Source of the DNA: Anncaliia algerae PRA339
Taxonomy: Eukaryota > Microsporidia > Tubulinosematidae
Direction of reading: 5' to 3'
NCBI GenBank assembly: GCA_000385875.2
Contig: KK365132.1
Location: forward strand, 114,291 to 138,023
DNA: 23,733 bases
Below the pieces are notes generated by a model that was given only the letters and a program-made list of their open reading frames with translations, had not been told where the DNA came from and did no database searches. Positions within the stretch are counted from its first letter, which is position 1. Each line of letters opens with the position of its first letter. Position numbers and translations under genes: made by a program. Positions 1-9,607 of the stretch are shown here, piece by piece.

Positions 1-184
1 TTTCATTTCAAGGGCTATAAAGCAAAGAAACAAAAATATTTTAAGAGTAGATTTTGAATTTTGATTCAAAACCTCAATCATCATAATTTCTTCTTAAACT
101 ATCATAGGTTTTATTAATCTTTATAATTATTGACATCTCATAATTAATAATAAATCATAACTCTTTCATTTATCTTACAAATCT

Positions 185-472
185 TTATATTTGGAAGATT
201 ATGTTTAATTTATCATATAAATTTAAGTAATAGTTTTGACATATTTCAGTTCCACTAGGAACTTTTATAGCAAAGCTTTTATTAATATTTGTTTTAATGA
301 ATCTTTTATTTAAATTTTTTCCCTTGGTATACGTCTCCTTCATGGGCTTATGGAAATTTAATATTTAGGCATTTTTTGTATATTTTTTAGAGTCTTTATG
401 TACCAATTTTTTTGCGGAATCCCAATATTTCTTTTCACAAACTTTTAAATCTAAATTTGTAATTTTAATTTT
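185..472 (-). pseudogene. Possible decayed or very small gene, unknown
   Basis: On the minus strand one reading frame runs from 472 to 185 with a single internal TAA at about 367-365. The upstream part has about 35 codons of mixed, protein-like composition including C, W, D and E. The downstream part contains a complete 52-codon ORF, ATG at 343-341 and stop TAA at 187-185. That ATG is immediately preceded by CCC (344-346), the arrangement also seen before the unknown genes starting at 14320 and 22877. It could be a genuine small basic protein gene, or the 3' part of a gene broken by a nonsense mutation. Further minus-strand open pieces in another frame continue toward position 1. Frames of this length do arise by chance in DNA this A+T-rich, so the call is weak. 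No family recognised. Confidence 0.3.
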
Positions 473-734
473 TTATTTAATTTTTATTAATGATTGATTA
501 CTTAATTTTTTAGCTTCTTAGCAATAAAAGTGTATTACAAAGCATTTAATATAAATACATTTCAGTTATGTCTTTTTTTTAAATTATAACATTGATCAAT
601 TGTGTATATACTTTATATTTATAAAAGATTTATTATTTTTAAATTTAAGAATACAATTATAAAAGATGAATAATTAATTATTATTTAAATATTTATTAAA
701 TTAAATATATTATTTTTAATATTTAAAGAATCTT

Positions 735-1595
735 ATGGAGATAATTAGTTTAGCAGACATTGAAAATATATTTCTCAAGAATAGCAACATAAATGAATTA
801 ATTAATGAAATCAAATTTGATAACTACATTGATAAGGAAGAATTGATTACGTTTCTAATTGAAAAATATTCTGAATCTATTGAAAAAGAAAAAAATATTT
901 TCTATAGTGAATTATTGCTTAAGCTTTTGCCAGCAAATCTTACAGTTAAAAATAGAGATAAATTGTTTTATACTTGCACAAAATTCCTACATAATTTTGA
1001 TGTATCCTTAGCAAACCAGGCTCAAAAAATAAGTACCAATATTAATCCTAATAAAGCTAGGAAGACAGAGGAAGAAAAAACAGATGAATTAGAAGTAAGA
1101 AATGAAATTAAGTTTATTAAAGAATACAAACACTTTCAAGAATGCTTGGATAACTATGAGGATAAAGAATCTTGCTTTAGAAATATGCCTGTGTTAATTG
1201 AAAGGGCTTCATTTTATATGTTAAATCTATATAAGGAAGAATTGTTAGAATTTCTCCTCAATGAGACAGAATATCAAATGTTTTATATTTTAATTTTGAT
1301 TCAAAGGAAAGTGAATATTTTTAATGATGTACTTTTATTTTTATTCCATAAAAAAAGCTCTCTACTCAAAAGACTCAATTGCTTTGAATTTTTAATTAAG
1401 GAGAGTAGCAAGATAGAATTAAAGGAATTAAAAGGATCATTTAAAGTATTTTTAGAAAAGTATAATAGAAAATATTTTAACAATGATATTTTAGAGATAA
1501 AAATAAAGCAATGGATTGTTGTTTTATCCGATTGTTTTTGTGTTGAAGTGGATGAATTGTTGGAATATTTTAATGTTAGTAAAGAAATATTCTAA
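735..1595 (+). CDS. Hypothetical protein, 286 aa, helical, unknown function
   Basis: Complete ORF from ATG at 735 to TAA at 1593-1595. Its length without stops in such A+T-rich DNA makes it a real gene. The protein is hydrophilic and predicted mostly alpha-helical. Residues 100-125 are rich in charged residues (K, E, R) and look like a linker. Leucine- and isoleucine-rich amphipathic stretches follow, with no clear transmembrane segment and no signal peptide. I recognise no catalytic motif and no named family; a helical-repeat (HEAT/ARM-like) scaffold is possible but is only an impression. The upstream 180 bp is almost pure A/T, which is usual for a start region here. The 3' end faces the next gene, with only 26 bp between the two stop codons, so the two transcripts probably overlap at their 3' ends. 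Confidence 0.85.
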   Translation: MEIISLADIENIFLKNSNINELINEIKFDNYIDKEELITFLIEKYSESIEKEKNIFYSELLLKLLPANLTVKNRDKLFYTCTKFLHNFDVSLANQAQKISTNINPNKARKTEEEKTDELEVRNEIKFIKEYKHFQECLDNYEDKESCFRNMPVLIERASFYMLNLYKEELLEFLLNETEYQMFYILILIQRKVNIFNDVLLFLFHKKSSLLKRLNCFEFLIKESSKIELKELKGSFKVFLEKYNRKYFNNDILEIKIKQWIVVLSDCFCVEVDELLEYFNVSKEIF

Positions 1596-1621
1596 AAATT
1601 TTTTTAATTTTCTAAAATTAT

Positions 1622-2143
1622 TTATTTCAGTTGGTATTTTAATTTATATTTTTCTAAATTTAATATTATTAATTCTAAATCAAAGAATAGCAAGCAGTCA
1701 ATTAACACTGAATCACAATTATCATCATTTGCTTTATTTTTATATAATTTAGTATTTTTAATTGTCAGATTATTATCATTTTTATTTTTACCTGTTTGTT
1801 TATTAACAGCATCTCTAATCTCAATTAACTTTGATAAGTTACCTGTCCTAAATGGAAAGCAACTGTTTCTCATAGCAATATCAATTAAAATTTGTAGCGG
1901 AAAATATTTTAGAAATTCTTTTATTGTTAGCCAAATATCAACAGGTACATCACACAAAGTACAACATTTGCTTACTGTCTTTTTAAATTCTTTTTCCCTT
2001 ATATTTTTGCCTTTTTCCAATTTATCAATCAGTAAAAATATTTTCTCCAGGTGTTTTGGGTTATGACAAAATAACATTCTATTTGATTTAGTATCATCTA
2101 TTTTAATATTAAAAATATTATTAATGAATATGATTAGTAACAT
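1622..2143 (-). CDS. Hypothetical protein, 173 aa, unknown function
   Basis: Complete minus-strand ORF with ATG at 2143-2141, preceded by an in-frame stop further upstream, and its stop at 1622. It is convergent with the 286-aa gene, 26 bp away. The N-terminal 14 residues are hydrophobic (MLLIIFINNIFNI), too short for a firm membrane call, and could be a weak anchor or signal. Residues 59-65 contain a CCTLC cluster (cysteines at about 60, 61 and 64), but no second cysteine pair completes an obvious zinc site. The C-terminal third has an asparagine/lysine-rich stretch followed by an amphipathic leucine-rich tail. The ATG is preceded by two Cs rather than the full CCC seen at some other starts. 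No family recognised; likely lineage-specific. Confidence 0.7.
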   Translation of the reverse strand: MLLIIFINNIFNIKIDDTKSNRMLFCHNPKHLEKIFLLIDKLEKGKNIREKEFKKTVSKCCTLCDVPVDIWLTIKEFLKYFPLQILIDIAMRNSCFPFRTGNLSKLIEIRDAVNKQTGKNKNDNNLTIKNTKLYKNKANDDNCDSVLIDCLLFFDLELIILNLEKYKLKYQLK

Positions 2144-3804
2144 GGATGATGGTAAATTATTATCTTTTGTAAAGCTTTAAGATAATTCTTAGATTCATTT
2201 TTTAATTTAACATTTAATATTTTATAAAAATTTATAATTGTTCACATTTTAATACTTAAACAAATGAATTCATTTAAAAATAACATTAAATCAAAGATAA
2301 CAAATGAATAAAATAATTAATTCATAATTTAAAACATAAAAAATATATTAAAAATTTTATTGAGGAGTTCTTAAAAGTAATTTAATAAATTATATACTTC
2401 TCTAAAAATGTAATAAATAGTAAAAGATTAAAGAATCTCAATACATATCATTCCAAAATATTTTTTCAGGATGATAAAAAAACTTAATAAACCTAAATAG
2501 CGGGATAAATTTGGCAATCAAATATTTAAAAAATGAACCAAGGATATAATATTTTCTTAAAAAGAAATCAAAAATTGTTTCAGTTAGAAAATATAATTGA
2601 TGCTGGTTAATGTTTAAGAAGAAACTTTACTATTTTTTATAGGAAGTCCCTAAGAAGATTTGTTTTTAATAATTATATCTTAGGTTAAATTGCTAATATA
2701 TTTCTGATGAAATTTACTAATTTTTCTTAATTTGTTAAATAACAAAAATATAAATTTATAAACATAAAAGAATATATCAGTATAAACATCCTATACTTAA
2801 GGAAAAAATAATATTTAAAATTAACAAAATAACTAATGCTAAAAATTTCCTTTGATTGGAAGGTTTAATTGCTTTTCATTTGTATATACTTTGAATAGAT
2901 ATAATTTATTCTCACTTTTTTTGAACTGAGTCATAAAATTCAAGATTTATTTATTTTTATAACTATAATACACATTTATAATAATTATTAAATTTATAAT
3001 CAATCTAATATTCTAGTTATAGATAAATGATATTTTTTAGAAATATTACAACTTGTTTAAAATGATCCCGTGAAGCACCTTCCCCCTAGAAGCTAAAAAA
3101 CACAAAATTAGAATTAATTGTAAAATATCCATTATGTGATGGAATATTACCCGTTAATTTTTGCTTTTAAATATTTTAAGAATAGCTTTTTAAGAAATTG
3201 AAAATGAAATTTATGATATTAAGAAGTGGTTTATGTTAATGATCGAAAATATTAGAGATAATACAAAATATTGAAGTTTATACTAGAAAAAATAATATTT
3301 ATAGACCAAATTAATAAAATTCTGCACTTTTCTACAGTTCAATTGAACTACTTTAATGAAAAATATCTATGCAATATCAAAGTAATTTTTACTTGAATTC
3401 TTTGGAAAATCTTATAAGATTGCTAAAACTAATATTATTTTTGTTAGCTCTTATGTGAAAAGACCTTAATATCTTCTCTTATATTCAAAACTATTTTTAT
3501 AAAAATAAATAGTTTTGATTCTCTATAAATATGAATCGGATTTGATACTTATAAGGTTTTATTTATTAAATTTAATTTTCCTACAAGACTAAATATTGTT
3601 TAAGAAATGAAATCTAAATATTGTTTAAGATATTAAATTTACATGAATAATTTGTAAAATTACGACATAAGTATTTATTTTTTGTTAAATGAAGAAAACT
3701 TATATTGGTTAAATAATCATAAAAGAAAAAGTAGGAATGTCTTAGGTTTATATTATAGATCTTTGTTTGGTGCTATGCCTTAAAAGGTTATAATTATATC
3801 AAAA
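2144..3804. other. Long intergenic stretch without a supported gene
   Basis: About 1.66 kb with no long ORF on either strand. A plus-strand frame starting with ATG near 2533 reads in protein-like pieces interrupted by several TAA codons, so a relic is possible but not demonstrable. A small local rise in G+C lies at 3064-3095 around a run of five Cs, with no RNA fold I can name. Otherwise the stretch is A/T-rich and featureless. Confidence 0.5.
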
Positions 3805-3877
3805 CGAGCCTGACGGGATTTGAACCCGCAATCTCCTGATCCGTAGTCAGACGCCTTAGCCGTTGGGCCACAGACCC
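3805..3877 (-). tRNA. tRNA-Arg (anticodon ACG)
   Basis: The minus-strand sequence folds as a complete cloverleaf of 73 nt including the discriminator G. The acceptor stem is GGGTCTG paired with CAGGCTC (7 bp with two G-T wobbles). The D arm is GCCC...GGC, the anticodon stem is TCTGA/TCAGG with loop CTACGGA giving anticodon ACG (decoding CGU and, after deamination to inosine, CGC/CGA). The T arm is GCGGG-TTCAAAT-CCCGT. No intron is present. The internal B box GGTTCAAATCC is intact. Four T residues follow directly on the coding strand (3804-3801), a pol III terminator. It lies 39 bp downstream of the Jac1-like gene on the same strand. Confidence 0.97.
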
Positions 3878-3916
3878 TTCAAAATTAATTAAATGTCAGA
3901 CATAAAATTTTTGGTT

Positions 3917-4333
3917 TTACTCAAATTCCTCCAACCTTTTTTCAACAAATTCTTCTAGCCTTAAAAAGTATCGCCATCTATTCAGATAATCTTTTTTAAA
4001 ATAATTAAATTTGCATTCTTTTATTTTATCCTCAATTTTTAATTTCAAAACAAGTAATTCTTTATGGTCTGCTTGATCTATTTTATCTTCTAATTCAATT
4101 ACCTCATTTAGAAACTCTGTACTTACTTTATCATTAATAGTTTTAGAGTTATTTAAATTGTAAAGTACATTTGCTCTTTTGTAGTCATTTTTTAGTGTTG
4201 AATAAGCTTCATTTAATAGTGCCGGGTCTTTAGATGATTTGGATAAATCAAAGTAATTTTTTTCTAGTTGTATTTTACATATATCAAATTGTTTTTGTAA
4301 ACCTAAGATTGAAAAGTAGTCCTTTTCTAACAT
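3917..4333 (-). CDS. JAC1: Hsc20/Jac1-type J-domain co-chaperone with altered HPD motif
   Basis: The 138-aa protein has the layout of HscB/Hsc20/Jac1, the J protein that delivers the Fe-S scaffold Isu1 to mitochondrial (here mitosomal) Hsp70 during Fe-S cluster biogenesis. Residues 5-60 match the J domain: DYFSILGL opening helix I, LEKNYFDLS in helix II, then LLNEAYSTLKNDYKRA, the Hsc20-characteristic helix III region, ending in LYNL. Residues 73-138 form the C-terminal helical bundle, with FLNEVIELEDKID and a terminal RLEEFVEKRLEEFE. It is shorter than yeast Jac1 (about 184 aa) and starts without an obvious targeting presequence. The invariant HPD tripeptide of J proteins is replaced by F28-D29-L30, so stimulation of Hsp70 ATPase should be impaired unless compensated. 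The gene lies 39 bp upstream of tRNA-Arg on the same strand. Family call fairly sure; biochemical activity is not. Confidence 0.75.
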   Translation of the reverse strand: MLEKDYFSILGLQKQFDICKIQLEKNYFDLSKSSKDPALLNEAYSTLKNDYKRANVLYNLNNSKTINDKVSTEFLNEVIELEDKIDQADHKELLVLKLKIEDKIKECKFNYFKKDYLNRWRYFLRLEEFVEKRLEEFE

Positions 4334-5007
4334 CTCTAATATATTTTAAAATTTTAAATATTTAATAACATTTTTAATTTTGATTGGTTGAATTAATGTC
4401 TATTGAAAAGAAATTTATAACTTGTATCGTAATTCTACCAAACTTAAATACCTGTCACCATTAAATTTATATTTATTTAATATGTTAAATAAAGCAATAA
4501 AAGTTAAAAATGATATTAAAGTCAATAAAAAAATATTCAAGTCATGTTTATTATAAAAATGCTATGTGTACAAGAAATATTCTAATTACGGATTAAATTT
4601 TTACGAAATTATTGCCATAAAATATCACTAAAACAAAATTTGATTATTAGTTTTACGCCTGTGAAGATTTTAAGAAATAGATTATTAAATAAAGATATTT
4701 TAATTCCTTTAATAAAAAAATTCTTTTAGGAAAATATCTAATTATTCATTTTTAAAATAATTTATAATTCTACATTTAGCTGTTTAATTTGAAGATATTA
4801 TTTTACAAATATTATTCTCAATTTTATCAGTTTTAAATAAAATATGGTTTATAAATTTATATTTTAGATATCTTTCTACATTAAATTTTTATACAAAAAA
4901 TAAATATTAAATTAATAAATATTATTGTTATATTTTTTGATTTATGATTGGTTTATTATATTTAATAGATTTAATCAGTTTTTATTTAAACAAATAAATT
5001 AAACCTT
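4334..5007. other. Intergenic, divergent between two genes
   Basis: About 670 bp separating the minus-strand Jac1-like gene from the plus-strand 140-aa gene. It must hold both start regions. It is A/T-rich with no ORF, RNA fold or repeat that I can support. Confidence 0.5.
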
Positions 5008-5430
5008 ATGGAGAATAAATATGTCCTAGCATTCATTTACATTGTATCATTAATTTCTTTAATATTGTATTCTTATGGAGAAAAGCTTTTCAATTACTTT
5101 GTTAATCAAATAAAATATTCCTTACTAAAACATGTCTTCAATAGAATGGTAAAAGAAGCAAAGTTAGAGGAAGAAGGTAAAAAGTACTTTAAAATATTAA
5201 GAAAAATGATTTTATACTGTGAATATTTTGATTATAATTTATTGATGAAGTTAATGAATGAAGGATATTCAAAACATAATTGTAAACTGGTTGAAGAATT
5301 ATGGGGTACAATCACAATTGTTAGGAAGGAGTACTTTTTGTTTTATTCCAACATGTTTAATATTGGAATATTTTTACCGGTTTTTATGCCAGTTCTCATG
5401 CACTTCTACAAAACACTAATTAAAAAATAA
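5008..5430 (+). CDS. Hypothetical small membrane protein, 140 aa
   Basis: Complete ORF from ATG at 5008 (preceded by AACCTT) to TAA at 5428-5430. The protein begins with a hydrophobic segment at residues 5-23 (YVLAFIYIVSLISLILYSY), likely a signal anchor. A charged, helical middle follows at residues 36-110, with lysine- and glutamate-rich parts. A second hydrophobic segment lies at residues 117-134 (FNIGIFLPVFMPVLMHFY), followed by a basic tail KTLIKK. This predicts two membrane spans with a hydrophilic loop of about 90 residues. No family or motif recognised. It is not a recognisable translocase, transporter or SNARE. tRNA-Thr follows 28 bp downstream on the same strand. Confidence 0.75.
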   Translation: MENKYVLAFIYIVSLISLILYSYGEKLFNYFVNQIKYSLLKHVFNRMVKEAKLEEEGKKYFKILRKMILYCEYFDYNLLMKLMNEGYSKHNCKLVEELWGTITIVRKEYFLFYSNMFNIGIFLPVFMPVLMHFYKTLIKK

Positions 5431-5458
5431 TTCTTATATGCCCTTTAATGCAATTAAT

Positions 5459-5530
5459 GCCACCTTAGCTTAGTGGTAAAGCGCTAGTCTTGTAAACTAG
5501 AGAGCATGGGTTCGATCCCCATAGGTGGCT
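5459..5530 (+). tRNA. tRNA-Thr (anticodon TGT)
   Basis: A 72-nt cloverleaf with a perfect acceptor stem GCCACCT/AGGTGGC, D arm GC...GC containing the A box TAGCTTAGTGG, anticodon stem CTAGT/ACTAG with loop CTTGTAA giving anticodon TGT (ACA/ACG codons), and T arm ATGGG-TTCGATC-CCCAT containing the B box. There is no intron. The discriminator T is the first of five Ts (5530-5534), a pol III terminator. Confidence 0.98.
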
Positions 5531-5889
5531 TTTTGCTAAAAGCCTTTATTTGGTTTGTTTAACATATTTAAAATATATTTTAAATTTTTGTCAAAAAATT
5601 ACAATATAAATATCATTTATTAAATATATCTCCTCTTAAACAATAAGTATGCATACAATATCTTTCTAAATCTTTATTTATAATAAAATTATTAAATATA
5701 AAGTTTTGTTTAACATTCATGTTTATTTAATAATAGAAATTTTAAATGAATAAAAATTTTATTTTTGTATTAATTCATTAAGTAATTATTAATAAATCAA
5801 TCAATCAATCATTTAATAATTAAAAAACAATTATAAAACACAAAAGTATCAGTTTATTTATCATTTAAAAATAAAAATAAATTAAAAAC
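5531..5889. other. Intergenic upstream of acyl-CoA ligase
   Basis: About 360 bp, almost entirely A/T, with the pol III T run of tRNA-Thr at its left end. The only structured element is the short AATC tandem repeat at 5795-5811. No ORF or RNA gene seen. Confidence 0.5.
5795..5811. repeat. (AATC)4 microsatellite
   Basis: Four exact tandem copies of AATC (5795-5810) plus one more A, 79 bp upstream of the acyl-CoA ligase start. It is probably simple slippage; no function is implied. Confidence 0.8.
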
Positions 5890-7740
5890 ATGCCCTACAA
5901 GACTAGAATGGAATTTGATGGAGAATGTTACAAGCATGAACAATATATCCCTGTACTTGATAGAAGCCCAGACGGATCATCAACTGTTTTAGAAATATTG
6001 TTTAATAGGTATAAAAAAAAGAAAGATGGTAAAATATATGGTACAATCATTGAAGGAGAAATACTTTGGAGAACTACACAAGAAGTATTAATTGATCTTT
6101 TTAAGATAAGAAAATATTTGGCAAAGATTATAAACCCCCAAGAGATACTTGGTATTTATGCCATTAACAGATATGAATGGATACTTTCTGAGCATGTAAT
6201 ACATAGTTTGGGATGTATTTCCTCTCCCCTATATTCAACCTTTGGTGTTACTGCTGTTAAACATGTTTTGGATCAAACAGAAATGAAGACGTGTTTTTTA
6301 AGTGGAGAAAAAGCTGATTCATTATTTAATGACATCTTAAAGGATTCTAATACATTTCTTAAAAATTTAATTCTTTTTGATTCCTTCGAGAAACAAAAGG
6401 AAGTGGAGAAACTTGGAATCAACGTTCATTATTTACAAGATATACTTGACTCTGAGCATGTAGAACCAGAAGAACTTAGTGAGTTAATTGATGAAATTTA
6501 TAATTGGGAACATTATCCTGGAAATGATGATATTGCCACAATTTGCTACACATCTGGTACAACTGGCTTGCCTAAAGGAGTTATTTTAACAAATAAGAAT
6601 TTCATATCAACTATATCAGCATTCCAAAGATATACTGCTAAATATTCCTATTATAAATTATCAGAAACTGATGTTTTAATTTCTTATCTTCCTTTAACTC
6701 ATATTTTTGAAAGAATTGTTTTTTTAACAGCAATCTCTTTAGGAGGTAAAGTTGTATTTTACAGGGGAAATATTAAAGAGCTTGGAAATGATTATAAAAT
6801 TATACAACCTACTTTTGTAGCAGGTGTTCCCAGGGTATTTAATGTATTTAAAGATAAAATTATGGAAGAAGTTGGCAAAAAGGGGTACTTTACTCAATGG
6901 TTGTTTAAAAGAGCTCTACAATGGAAATATTTCTGGCAAAGATTTGGATACTATACTTCTTTCCTTGATTCTATTATTTTTAATAAAGTTAAGAAACAAT
7001 TTGGTGGTAAAATAAGAGCTATGTTATCAGGCGCAGCACCAATTTCTACAGATACCGTTAAATTTTTACAAGCCTGTTTTTCTTGTAAGATATTCCAGGG
7101 CTATGGTCAGACAGAAACTACTGCTGCTTGTATTGTTGCACCCATGGAAGAAACGACTGTTGATACGGTAGGAATACCTTTCCCACAAAATTTAATTAAG
7201 TTAGCACCAATCGGAGATAATAAATGTGAAATTTGGGTTAAAGGAGAAAATGTATTTAAAGGATACTATAAAAATGAAGAGGCTACTAAAGAATGTTTTG
7301 AGGACGGTTGGTTTAAGACAGGTGATATTGGTGAGGTTAAGAGTAACTTATTTAAGATAGTAGGAAGAAACAAAGAAATATTCAAAACAAGCCAAGGGGA
7401 ATACATAGTACCAGAAAAGGTAGAAAATATATACATGAATTCACTTATTGAAGATATTTTTATTGTAGGAAGATCTACAGAAGATTATATTGTTGCTATA
7501 GTAGTTTGCACTTCTAATGCATCCTCTGATTCTGTAATAAAGAAGATTTTAGATATTGGAAATAAAGCAGTCTATGATAAAAAAATACCAAGGTATGAAA
7601 TTCCTAGGAGGGTTTTAGTAAGGAGAACTCCTTTTACTGACTTTGGAGAAGTAATTACACCTACAGGTAAGAAGAAGAGAAATTTTTTAGAAAAGTGTCT
7701 TAAGAAAGAAATTGATGAATTATATTCAAAAAATAATTAA
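5890..7740 (+). CDS. Long-chain-fatty-acid--CoA ligase
   Basis: The 616-aa protein belongs to the ANL adenylating superfamily and most resembles eukaryotic long-chain acyl-CoA synthetases (ACSL/Faa). It activates fatty acids with ATP and CoA, giving acyl-CoA, AMP and PPi. The N-terminal region has a family-typical IYAINRYEW segment (about residues 109-117). The P-loop-like AMP-binding signature YTSGTTGLPKG is at residues 220-230, the aromatic-GQTE motif YGQTE at 405-409, and the fatty-acyl-CoA synthetase signature GWFKTGDIGE at 473-482, with the adenine-ribose-binding aspartate D479. GRNKEIFKTSQGEYIVPEKVE follows in the hinge. The C-terminal TGKKKRNFLEK contains candidate catalytic lysines. 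It is shorter than yeast Faa1 (700 aa), with no transmembrane segment and no C-terminal peroxisomal SKL-type signal (it ends SKNN). Substrate chain length is inferred from family only. Several paralogues are common in eukaryotes, so no yeast symbol is assigned. Confidence 0.95.
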   Translation: MPYKTRMEFDGECYKHEQYIPVLDRSPDGSSTVLEILFNRYKKKKDGKIYGTIIEGEILWRTTQEVLIDLFKIRKYLAKIINPQEILGIYAINRYEWILSEHVIHSLGCISSPLYSTFGVTAVKHVLDQTEMKTCFLSGEKADSLFNDILKDSNTFLKNLILFDSFEKQKEVEKLGINVHYLQDILDSEHVEPEELSELIDEIYNWEHYPGNDDIATICYTSGTTGLPKGVILTNKNFISTISAFQRYTAKYSYYKLSETDVLISYLPLTHIFERIVFLTAISLGGKVVFYRGNIKELGNDYKIIQPTFVAGVPRVFNVFKDKIMEEVGKKGYFTQWLFKRALQWKYFWQRFGYYTSFLDSIIFNKVKKQFGGKIRAMLSGAAPISTDTVKFLQACFSCKIFQGYGQTETTAACIVAPMEETTVDTVGIPFPQNLIKLAPIGDNKCEIWVKGENVFKGYYKNEEATKECFEDGWFKTGDIGEVKSNLFKIVGRNKEIFKTSQGEYIVPEKVENIYMNSLIEDIFIVGRSTEDYIVAIVVCTSNASSDSVIKKILDIGNKAVYDKKIPRYEIPRRVLVRRTPFTDFGEVITPTGKKKRNFLEKCLKKEIDELYSKNN

Positions 7741-7952
7741 ATTCTTTATTAGTTGTTGAATTATTTACATTTTTTTCATCAGATGATGTTATTTTTATAT
7801 ATCAAAAAGATTACTTCTTTTATTTAACTAGATTTAACCATATCTTATTTTTTGAACAAAAAACAATATAAAGAATAAAAAAATAGCCCTAAAAGTAAAA
7901 ATATATTAAGCAAAAAGAGATACTAATAAAATTAAGGTGGAAATAAAATATA

Positions 7953-8438
7953 TTATTTAAAGATCATCTTATTTTTTATTTTTAATATGGAGCAATAAAT
8001 ATAAATTATTCTTTTACCAGTTTCTTACACTTGTATTGACTCTGACTGCAACCCAATTTCATTCAATAGCATTTCTATGTATTCTAATTATTGTATTTTT
8101 GAATTTTTAAAATCAATTTGCGAAAATGTATTTTCTAAAATGCAAATATAAATCATTGCTCTTCTATAATATGAATAGATTGTAGGATTTTCATTGCTAT
8201 CATTTCATTAGAAGTATTAAGACTTCGAATTTCCTATTATAAGTTTAAATACAAAGAATTTTTGTAAGGAGCGTATCTTATAAATCCTAAAACTCATGCC
8301 TCTTTTACTTTTTGACTACCGTAATTGATAAATATCCAGCATAGGATATACTTTATTGAAATAATTTTTATTATATTTAATATTCCTTCGGAAAGTACTT
8401 TCATTTAGAGAATTTTTCCTATGATTAAATTGGTTGAA
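7953..8438 (-). pseudogene. Decayed coding sequence, unknown family
   Basis: On the minus strand one frame keeps protein-like composition over about 160 codons, in pieces of roughly 39, 32, 38, 20 and 23 codons separated by TAG and TAA/TGA codons. This is longer between stops than expected for this composition. The last piece ends at TAA 7955-7953. The same frame may extend upstream toward 8600. No family recognised. An alternative is chance, because T- and A-rich DNA yields hydrophobic, protein-looking translations. Confidence 0.3.
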
Positions 8439-8925
8439 TTAATTTTCTTTATAAAATTGTTTATAGAACCCCTATTTTTGGCAATATTTTCTTGTGTCAA
8501 GCTTAAATTCACAGCTCAAACATAAATGGACTCTCACCTATTGGAACAAAAGAAGAATATAACTTTCAAATTACTATTTCCAAACTTTTCTTATTATTTT
8601 AATAACATAATCTTGTTTAGTTTAGTTTCCTAATATATGTGCTTGGATATGACGTTCCTTAAGCCATTAATTCTAATCGCATTAAAAAAGCAGATGATTT
8701 AGCTAGACTTTTTAAAATATCAAATTGGTAGAAAAATTCAAATCATCATCTACTCAAAGTGTAGCAAAAAATTGAATGCTATTTTTAATAATTTTGATGC
8801 AACAATCGTGCTTTCTGTATTATGTTTGTTTTAATCTATAAAAAATATTGCCAAACTCTTGGCATTTTAAAAGATATAAAATTAACCTTTAATTTATTAA
8901 ATTATCAATGTTATCATTTTTCATG

Positions 8926-9005
8926 AGTTGGGTTCGTTGACGGCATCCTGGTTGTTGGCTTGCTCTTCTTTCATCATGATGTTTGTTGTTCTGGAGCCGC
9001 ATGAT
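8926..9005. other. GC-rich island of unknown origin
   Basis: About 80 bp with a much higher G+C share than the surrounding DNA, bounded sharply by A/T-rich sequence. It includes the perfect palindrome CATCATGATG. Several frames are open across it: one plus-strand frame begins ELGSLTASWLLACSSF, and two minus-strand frames are also open for about 30-39 codons. I could not fit it to tRNA, snRNA, RNase P RNA, SRP RNA or rRNA. It may be a fragment of a mobile element, a contaminant fragment or an unidentified ncRNA. Confidence 0.35.
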
Positions 9006-9607
9006 GGGTTAGCAAAAAAATTGTTTAAATAGTTTAGTTTTTCTAGAAAAACTTCCTTATCTGTATTAATAATTTATTTTTATTATATGTAAAATTAGAA
9101 TGTAGTGCACTACAATGTAGATAAATTAAGTTCTCATATATTTTTATATTTTCACTTATATGGGATATTTTCTTATCTTTTATAGTTTTTTGGTTGAGTT
9201 TGATTTCATAAAAAATTATATTTATAATAATAAAAAATAGCTATCGAAATTCTGATTCTATGTATGCCAAACAACAATTTATATGGGCGCGATATCTTTT
9301 TCAGAAACTTTTTATGCATGATATAGTTGAACATTTTTTTATTTCCTTTACTGATCTAGTTATCCAGATCAAAATGGGTGAGAAAAATACCTTAAAATAT
9401 AAATATCGAGAAAATCAAATTATAATGCAGTTCCGCAATATTTTAAATTATATATTGTAGTGCAAAAGATGCTTTGAATAATATTTAATTTATTTAATAT
9501 TTTTAATATTATTTATTTATATATTATTTGATACCCATCATCATGGGAGGATTGAATAAAGGTAATTTTACTAAAATTGTATTTAAAAGTAAACTATCAA
9601 ATGTTTA

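Noticed and set aside
3062-3095. Local C-rich patch as a possible ncRNA
   Set aside because: No stem-loop architecture or known RNA motif could be built from it.
4121-4126. GTAAGT on the minus strand within the Jac1-like gene
   Set aside because: It encodes Val-Ser in an uninterrupted conserved frame, so it is not a donor. The same applies to GTAAGT at 21558-21563 in the ribonucleotide reductase gene.
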